A DNA stretch of 64,000 nucleotides from Diphasiastrum complanatum. Taxonomy: Eukaryota > Streptophyta > Lycopodiopsida > Lycopodiales > Lycopodiaceae. Shown in pieces: positions 58,131-64,000 of the stretch. Every line of letters begins with the position of its first letter. Position 1 is the stretch's first letter. The DNA lies in NCBI GenBank assembly GCA_029204225.1, contig CM055101.1:41628927-41692926 (forward strand), written 5' to 3'. The position numbers and the translations under genes were made by a program. The notes beneath the pieces are model-generated. The model saw only the letters and a program-made list of their open reading frames with translations, ran no database searches and had not been told where the DNA came from.

Positions 58131-58599
58131 CAAAATCAAAGCCATTTTCACCTCAGCGACGTCCAAGCTTTTGAGTCTTCTGGCGAATTATTTCTACCGA
58201 TCTTTCAGCTCCCATCACCACTTCTGGTGCACTTGCATTGGCTCGATCCATGCTCACACACACACTCCATTCCTCCAGAGTCAGTCGTTAGCATCACGAA
58301 ACCGTGAAGAGCACTATCAAATACCATCTTCGACAAAACCTAAACCGCCAAAAATTAGGAAACCATTCCAACTTTTTTGCACGCATATGCTGAGGGTAGT
58401 GCAGCAGGAGCACACATCAATCTCTAGTTTCACTATTACGAAACATTTTACTATTCCACATCCATCATTTCCAAAACCGCAACCATTTTTAAACACGTTG
58501 TTCTTCATAGCCATTGTTTTACACTCAACGTTATCCGTCGAGTCACCTGTTCCAAATACCATGCTCAGTTATCAGCCAAGTCGTTCCACTTCCGTTTTT

Positions 58600-58870
58600 G
58601 ACCGAGCACCATCGTCTCTGTCTCCTCCGAGTCATTTCATCAGCTTTGGACCGGGTGTTTTCATTACCTTCTCGACCTAGTGTTTTCGTTACCTTTTCGA
58701 CCGAGTGTTTTTGTTACCATCTCGACTGACTATTTTTGTCACCATCTCGACCGACTGTTTTTGTTACCATCTCGAACGAGTCACCCTGTTCCCATTTCGA
58801 CCGAATCGAACCCCACCAAAACTCTGCTATAAATCTCAACCAAGTCATATTTTCCAAAGAGCATTTCTAG
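58600..58870 (-). repeat. Second block of the ATCTCGACCGAGTC minisatellite
   Basis: About eight units with consensus TTTTTGTTACCATCTCGACC then GAGTG. It is separated from the first block by about 470 bp without clear units. Confidence 0.75.
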
Positions 58871-58882
58871 CAGTCTCAAGTC

Positions 58883-59690
58883 ATGTCTTCACACCAGTCC
58901 TCTAGCTCTGATGACCCAGATCCAAACAAGGTCAACATCCATACGGATCAGCTGGATATTCAAGAGATGACAACCTGGTACCAGTAGGCAAACCAGTTCT
59001 TGACTGAAATTGAGTTCCAGATTCCTATTCTTACTGGATACCGGAGTCCATACCTACTGCACATGGCCTATGCCTCTTATAACACAACTACCAGGTCATG
59101 TCAGTTTATTGAACTTCTTGACAAAAATTATGTCTATAACATATATCTTTTTGGAGCTGAATTCAATATCTTCGGATTCCCTTGAGGACTGAATATAGTT
59201 ACAAGAACTTTGCAAAAGATCAAGACCACAACCTATTTCAAATTTATAGATCCATCTATGGCAAAGTGGAAGAACAAGGACGGGTATCGGTTCGAAGCCA
59301 TCAATGATCAACCTTTGGCTGCTGCTTGTGCCTACTTAAACAAGTACACACAACGTCCCACAACCAAGATCTTGAGAATACCCATGTCCTTGTTCTACAT
59401 GATGGCAGATTCACGATTGTATGGCCAAAATCTCTATGATTGGGCCTAGTTTGCTTTGAACTGCATTTATGAGTGCATAAAGACCAACCAATCCTCCACC
59501 TTGCTGGGCTACATGATGACATATATCACATCTAGCAAGTGAACAACGGACCGAGACTCCGGGAGCTGTTGCAGGTGGCCAACAAAGCTTGGGAAATACC
59601 AATTCAATCTAAAAAGGCCAAGCGTTCCAGAAAACAAACATCGGCACCACATGGGCCACCCCCTTAGAGACCAAACATGCGGATAATGAA
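58883..59690 (+). pseudogene. Unrecognised ORF relic downstream of gypsy integrase
   Basis: Not recognised. Frame starts MSSHQSSSSDDPDPNK and is interrupted by stops near 58986, 59183, 59447 and 59540, but stays in one main frame with at most one shift, so it was once one protein of about 250 residues. It is rich in Tyr and Phe (ATYFKF-like blocks, MSLFYMMADSRLYGQNLYDW). Its place after integrase and minisatellite in the same orientation suggests either a third ORF of that gypsy element or the gag of a following one. It is not similar by eye to the coiled-coil ORF at 53.3 kb. Confidence 0.42.
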
Positions 59691-59739
59691 GTTGACAGTC
59701 AAGAAGCAGCCAACACCAACTGGCTCCCACCAGGATCAT

Positions 59740-60310
59740 TTATGGATTTTTGCAAAGATTAGGGGATCAAGAGGTAGACTATAACACCTTATTCACCACA
59801 ACAAAATGGAGTTGCAAAATGAAAGAACGGATCCATTGTTGAGATGGCGATGGTAGGTTATACAGTAGGTAATATTGATGATAGAAGATCTACCAGTGGT
59901 CATACATTCAGTTATGGTACAACTACAGTTTCATGGGGCAGCAAAAAGCAACCTACAGTAGTCTTATCTTCTATGAAAGCTAAATATTGTGCACTCAACA
60001 ATGCTACACAAGAAGCGGTATGGTTACGAAGATTGCTTGTTGATATAGGTCAACCATAGGTGGATGCGACTACAATATCTTGCGACAACCAAAGTTGCAT
60101 TCACCTCACCAAAATCTAGTTCTACATGCTCGAACCAAGCACATCAAAATACATTATCACTTTGTTTGAGAGAAAATTCTTGATGGAGCCATTGATCTTG
60201 CTTTTTGTAGATTTGAAGATCAAGCGACAAATATTTTTACCAAGTCATTAGGTAGATGTAAATTTGAAATTTTTTGCATTCCATTAGGAATAGAAGAGTG
60301 TAATTTCATC
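59740..60310 (+). pseudogene. Copia integrase piece joined to RNase H
   Basis: A short integrase end (QQNGVAKRKNGSIVEMA across a shift; the PQQNG motif) runs directly into RNase H: VGYTVGNIDDRRSTSGHTF, VSWGSKKQPTVVLSS, EAVWLRRLLVDIGQP and ISCDNQSCIHLT, then degraded HARTKHIK-like and IFTKSLGRCKFE. Everything between, including all of RT, has been deleted. Confidence 0.8.
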
Positions 60311-60339
60311 ATTAAGGGAGAACCACAAAATGGAATGGT

Positions 60340-60590
60340 AGTAGGGTGAGTTTCCACCTGGATATATAGCCTTAGCTTTTTCTGTGCATGCTCCCATGCA
60401 AGCCAAGAATATTTTCAAAAGCGCTTTTCATTACTATTGATACTCTACACATGCCAATAGCCATCCTAACCCATGCACTTGCTCCACATATGTGAATGGG
60501 CCCTCACAAGGTTATTAATTACATGTTAGCCTACTTCGATATAACGAGGCATAACCAATAATCTCAAGTACTGATAATGTCTCTAGACAA
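60340..60590 (-). repeat. Partial LTR of the chromovirus family
   Basis: Shares order and words with 6425-6690 of the left chromovirus LTR: GGGTGAGTTT, TATATAG, CTCTACACATGC, CCTCACAAGG, ATGACGTGGCATAAC-like ATAACGAGGCATAACCAATAAT. Both ends are missing. Confidence 0.5.
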
Positions 60591-61238
60591 AAGCTATAGA
60601 AATTTCTATGCCTTTTTGAAGGATAATTTTCTCGAGAGACATTCAAAGCACCCAGTGTAAAGTCAACCAATCATTATTATGACCTTAATAGAGATGACTA
60701 GTATAATTAAAGATGAGTGAGGGACTTTGGTATTGGCTCACATGCATAAGCTTGTCATGAGATTTTTTGGCCATGACTTATTTAATCATTGAGCAAAACA
60801 GGATAAGGAAATTTTCGTTTATTCTCATTAAAAAATTACATGCAACTACATCATCCATATTGACACAATCTTTTTTTGTATATATTCTTTAAAATAACAT
60901 GCCAATTTCATGAGATGAATAAACTAAGAATAAATAGATGATATTAAGTACTAATCATAAAAAGTGTATATATTATAGCCACTATCGTTTTGTTTAGTAT
61001 TCTTTTTTTTGGAATAGGTGATCTCACCTTACTTTTCATTATTCCCATACCTTTGTCTTTTTTCCTATTTTCTATTTTCATTGGTTTATTATTCTTCTAG
61101 TAAATCTCACTTTGTTCGACAGCTTCCTTACCCACAATTGGCCTACCCATTACCTACAAGCTTGTCAAAAAAGCAACCATGCTATCCTTTTCTCCTTTAC
61201 CTCCGAACTTCCCAAACCAAGCTACCTATCTGTGCACT

Positions 61239-61248
<10 letters not shown>

Positions 61249-61287
<39 letters not shown>
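61249..61287 (+). repeat. (TG)n microsatellite
   Basis: About 19 TG units, preceded by a short TA tract. Confidence 0.97.
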
Positions 61288-61290
<3 letters not shown>

Positions 61291-61885
61291 AAGTTCGAAC
61301 TTCTATCTAGAAGACTACTTCATCACCTCCAATGCCAAGATTCAATTTTACTCAAATATATGTGGAATTGGAAGATGTTTGACAACAAAAACTATTCATC
61401 TCATTAGTCTCTTACCAAATTGAGATTAAAATTTGTCATTAAACTCTTGTCACTTGGAATGCAAGACTAGGTAAGGTGATTAGATCAATTTATTGATTTT
61501 GTCATCATACTAAGTCTAAAAAATTTAACAACCAAATTTAGTAGCTGGAACATGTTAATGGACAAAAGTGTTGACCTAAGGATTTTAAAAGCAACATTTT
61601 TTGAAAAATCGACAAACCTTAAGATATAGGATATTGAAGAAAAAGTAAGTCTTTGAAAATGTCCTTTTTTATAATGACTATTAAGTTTTTCATGAGTACT
61701 CTGCTTTGTGGATCACCATCTTGCATTGTAGTGGTTAGCCATGACTCTCACCTTCTTCTTTTTTTGTTTGGAGAATCTGGAATGACTTGTTTAGCCATTG
61801 GGCTAAACAAGATGAGGAAAACTTCATTTACTCTCATTGATGTCTAATTTGCAACAATAACATTGCAACTGCAAAAATTCTTTGT

Positions 61886-61899
61886 GCGTGCGCGCACGC
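61886..61899. repeat. Perfect palindrome GCGTGCGCGCACGC
   Basis: 14-bp self-complementary, alternating purine-pyrimidine sequence at the position where the first duplication copy has (TG)n. Confidence 0.85.
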
Positions 61900-62383
61900 G
61901 TATGTGTTTATTTGAAGTTCCAACTTCTATTTGGAATACTAAGATTCAATTTTCACTCAAAAATATGTGAAATTGCAAGATAATTAACAACAAAAACTAT
62001 TCATCTCATTAGTCTTTTACCAGATTGAAATTAACATCAAGCTCTTGTCGTTTAAAATGCAAAACTAGCTAAGGTGTTTAGATCGACTTGTGATAAACTT
62101 ACAAATCTAGAACAAAGCAATAAAATGTCAAATTTAACATTTGACTTGTTTTGTATTTCTCCATTTGTTGATTTGTTAAGAGCAATGATGCACAAAGGGG
62201 TTGGTTATATTGTAAAAATAAATTTTCGTGTAGTGAAGGAAATTGAGCCTTCTCCTTCGATGGGATCTCTGCCCCCCTTTCTTTTGTTTTAGCATGCACC
62301 TTCAAGGCATCAAAACCCACAGAACAGAATCTGTGTGCCTCCCCTTTTTCTTTTTTGAAATTTTTTTTATTCTACTTCCAGAT

Positions 62384-62760
62384 GCCGAAAGGTGCGTGTA
62401 AAAAAAAATTGCAAAAAATATCATTTAAAAAAGTAAAAACTGAAAACTTACGGCAGACCTCCCCTCCCCACCCAAAAAATAATAATAATAATAAATCATT
62501 TTTTCCGTTTTTTAAAAGAAAATGTAGCCATCTCCTTAGGCGAAAATCATGCAAGTGTTTTGTTTTTTTCTTTGCAAAAAAAAATTCTACATGCACCTTC
62601 CAATGCCCAAAAAGTGCATGTAAAAAAAGGTAATACATGCACTTCTTAAGTCATAAGCTGCATGTAAAAAGCTTTCATGACAAAAAAAAATGTTTTCAAA
62701 AAAGAAGTAAAATGTGTTTTCATGAAGTTGCATGTAAAAAAAATTTATAACAAAAAATGA
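62384..62760. repeat. Scattered TGCATGTAAAAA words
   Basis: TGC(A/G)TGTAAAAA occurs at about 62392, 62614, 62660 and 62728, and the complement-like TACATGCA(C) near 62590 and 62635. A-rich surroundings. No gene seen. Confidence 0.5.
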
Positions 62761-62905
62761 GAATTCAAAGAAAATGTAAAAAATGTTTTCAATGCATGGC
62801 AAGTATGCTTGGTGAGTCCTTCCATCGTCAAAAGGGCCTTTTGGCTTGGGCCGCTATACTCTTGGCCTAAAAGGATGACCTACGGCTCCTAAGCCCTATA
62901 ACATA

Positions 62906-63053
62906 GCTCTTATACATCATAATAGAGCTCCTATTAAAAGTATATGACATGTCATTCAACCATTTGCCAATTATGCCTTGAGCTCTTACACATTATAACA
63001 AAGCTCCTCTTAAAAGTACATGGAGATTCATTCAACCGTTCATCAATCATGCC
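62906..63053 (+). repeat. Tandem repeat, two units of about 74 bp
   Basis: AGCTCTTA(T/C)ACAT ... AAAGCTCCT-TTAAAAGTA ... TCATTCAACC ... AATTATGCC at 62906 and again at 62981, with scattered differences. Confidence 0.75.
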
Positions 63054-63548
63054 CTATATTGACTCCAACGAAGACTCTATCGCATGGAGGAGCGTCAAAC
63101 GAGATACAAGCAGTAGGAGGCTTCCTTTCACATAAAATCAATTCTAACATTTTAATAAAGAAAATGGTCGAGCCTCAGAGATTCAAATCCGTGTGGCAAA
63201 ATTTTGTGGCAAATGCAAAAATAAAAATGTACAAACTGATTACACACCAAGGAAGGACGCCTGTTCAGGTGTTTTGCTAAGAAAAGGGCGTGCGATTTTG
63301 GGCGTCTGCCCTTGGGCGGATGCCATTCTTTGGCAGAACGCCCTCGGAGGGCGTCCTCCCCTGTAATGCTAGGTGCTCAGGTTTTGTGTGAATTTTGGAG
63401 GTGACTCCTAGAAGCAGCTTTCTTTCTCCTCCGTAATCTCCCATTCTATATCCAAATGTGCACTCTTTCTCCATTATGCACATATTCTCTTTTCACTTCC
63501 TCAACCTGGCATTACATTGTGGAAGGCCTGAGGGCCTCGGGCCTTTTA

Positions 63549-63603
63549 CAAAGGTCGGAGCATAAGTGGGGTCTCAAAGGTCGGAGCATAAGTGGGGTTC
63601 TCC
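63549..63603 (+). repeat. Tandem repeat, two units of about 27 bp
   Basis: AAAGGTCGGAGCATAAGTGG followed by GGT(T)CTC occurs twice in direct succession. Confidence 0.85.
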
Positions 63604-63773
63604 CCATGGAGGCCTTCCACCATACCAAATGCCACGCACAAAGAGAGTCTTTAATCAAACCATTCATTTTGAAAGGTGAGCGTGCCTGTCAATCATCAAC
63701 GCGGGGCTAGAGTACAAGTATGGGCGCGGGCGACCAAGGAAAAGAGAGAGACCCGGAACAGGAAAAGGAAAAG

Positions 63774-63775
<2 letters not shown>

Positions 63776-63808
<33 letters not shown>
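63776..63808 (+). repeat. (GA)n microsatellite
   Basis: About 16 GA units in a purine-rich surround. Confidence 0.95.
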
Positions 63809-63813
<5 letters not shown>

Positions 63814-64000
63814 AGAGGCGACGAGGATAGAGAAGAAGGGGACGCTGGAGCTGCGAGCGGATGTGGGCCATGCCGATGGTGGGCATCTGTGGCATACTCC
63901 TAGTTCTTGAGGTGCAAGCTGCAATGTTACGTTTCTTGTCAATTTATATCTGTTTTTGTCAAGTCTCTTCCGGACATGGATCATTGATTCTTTAATTGTG

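Larger units (their letters stand above)
60760..62095 (+). repeat. Diverged direct duplication around dinucleotide tracts
   Basis: A series of blocks at about 60760-60850 and 61240-61490 recurs at about 61776-62090: ATTGxGCxAAACAxGATxAGG, a TG/CG alternating tract, TTTGAAGTTC(G/C)AACTTCTAT, ACAACAAAAACTATTCATCT and GCAAxACTAG. The second copy is shorter. Confidence 0.55.

Noticed and set aside
62355-62638. Overlapping ORFs with Lys/Phe-rich products on both strands
   Set aside because: They arise from poly-A/T runs and the TGCATGTAAAAA words.

Overview
The window looks like repeat-rich nuclear DNA of a land plant. The sequence supports this with plant-type LTR retrotransposons of both superfamilies (Ty3/gypsy chromovirus-like and Athila/Tat-like; Ty1/copia), tRNA-iMet-type and Athila-type primer binding sites, a LINE reverse-transcriptase relic, very long (GA)n/(CT)n arrays, and a DUF4228 (PADRE) gene, a family restricted to plants. 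I cannot name the species. I see no rRNA, tRNA, CRISPR array or bacterial-type operon. Almost every coding stretch is transposon-derived and broken.

Layout: 0.1-1.5 kb and 34.8-36.2 kb carry two diverged copies of one segment. Each copy encodes a small DUF4228 protein on the minus strand, with the same phase-1 intron position. These are the only convincing host-type genes. 2.5-5.3 kb is a short minus-strand Ty3/gypsy element with paired 415-bp LTRs and a PBS, but its pol stops abruptly inside RT at the 3' LTR. 6.3-14.2 kb holds two chromovirus copies head to head. The left copy (minus) runs from gag to a chromodomain but lacks protease and part of integrase. The right copy (plus) has LTR, PBS, leader and a gag cut in the middle. 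Their leaders and gag starts form a large inverted repeat. 14.8-16.4 kb holds relics of related elements, followed by a stretch rich in a TGCGAGGGTT-type motif.

17.8-22.2 kb is a non-autonomous LTR element. It has LTRs that carry (CT)n arrays just downstream of a TATA box, an Athila-type PBS, tandem leader repeats and a gag-like ORF with unusual Cys/His clusters, but no pol. 23.6-24.3 kb is a duplicated RNase H relic. 26.1-28.1 kb is a copia RT-RNase H end followed by a probable LTR and a PBS. 30.9-31.5 kb is a LINE relic. 37.5-38.3 kb is a nearly complete copia LTR, and 39.1-39.9 kb is an LTR with an Athila-type PBS.

42.5-47.3 kb is a minus-strand Athila/Tat-like gypsy element (LTR, PBS, gag, protease, first half of RT). 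49.9-51.8 kb holds the complementary second half of such a pol on the plus strand. 47.8-60.6 kb is a dense nest of copia and gypsy pieces. It includes a copia LTR that abuts a gypsy integrase tail, a GACTCGGTCGAGAT minisatellite present in both orientations, and two unrecognised ORF relics next to gypsy ends. The last 4 kb is non-coding with short tandem repeats.

The elements do not form a working pathway together. The most unusual items are the non-autonomous element with its Cys-rich protein, the broken coiled-coil ORF at 51.9-53.3 kb, the shared minisatellite, and the palindromic chromovirus pair. All coordinates and alignments were read by eye; I ran no search.
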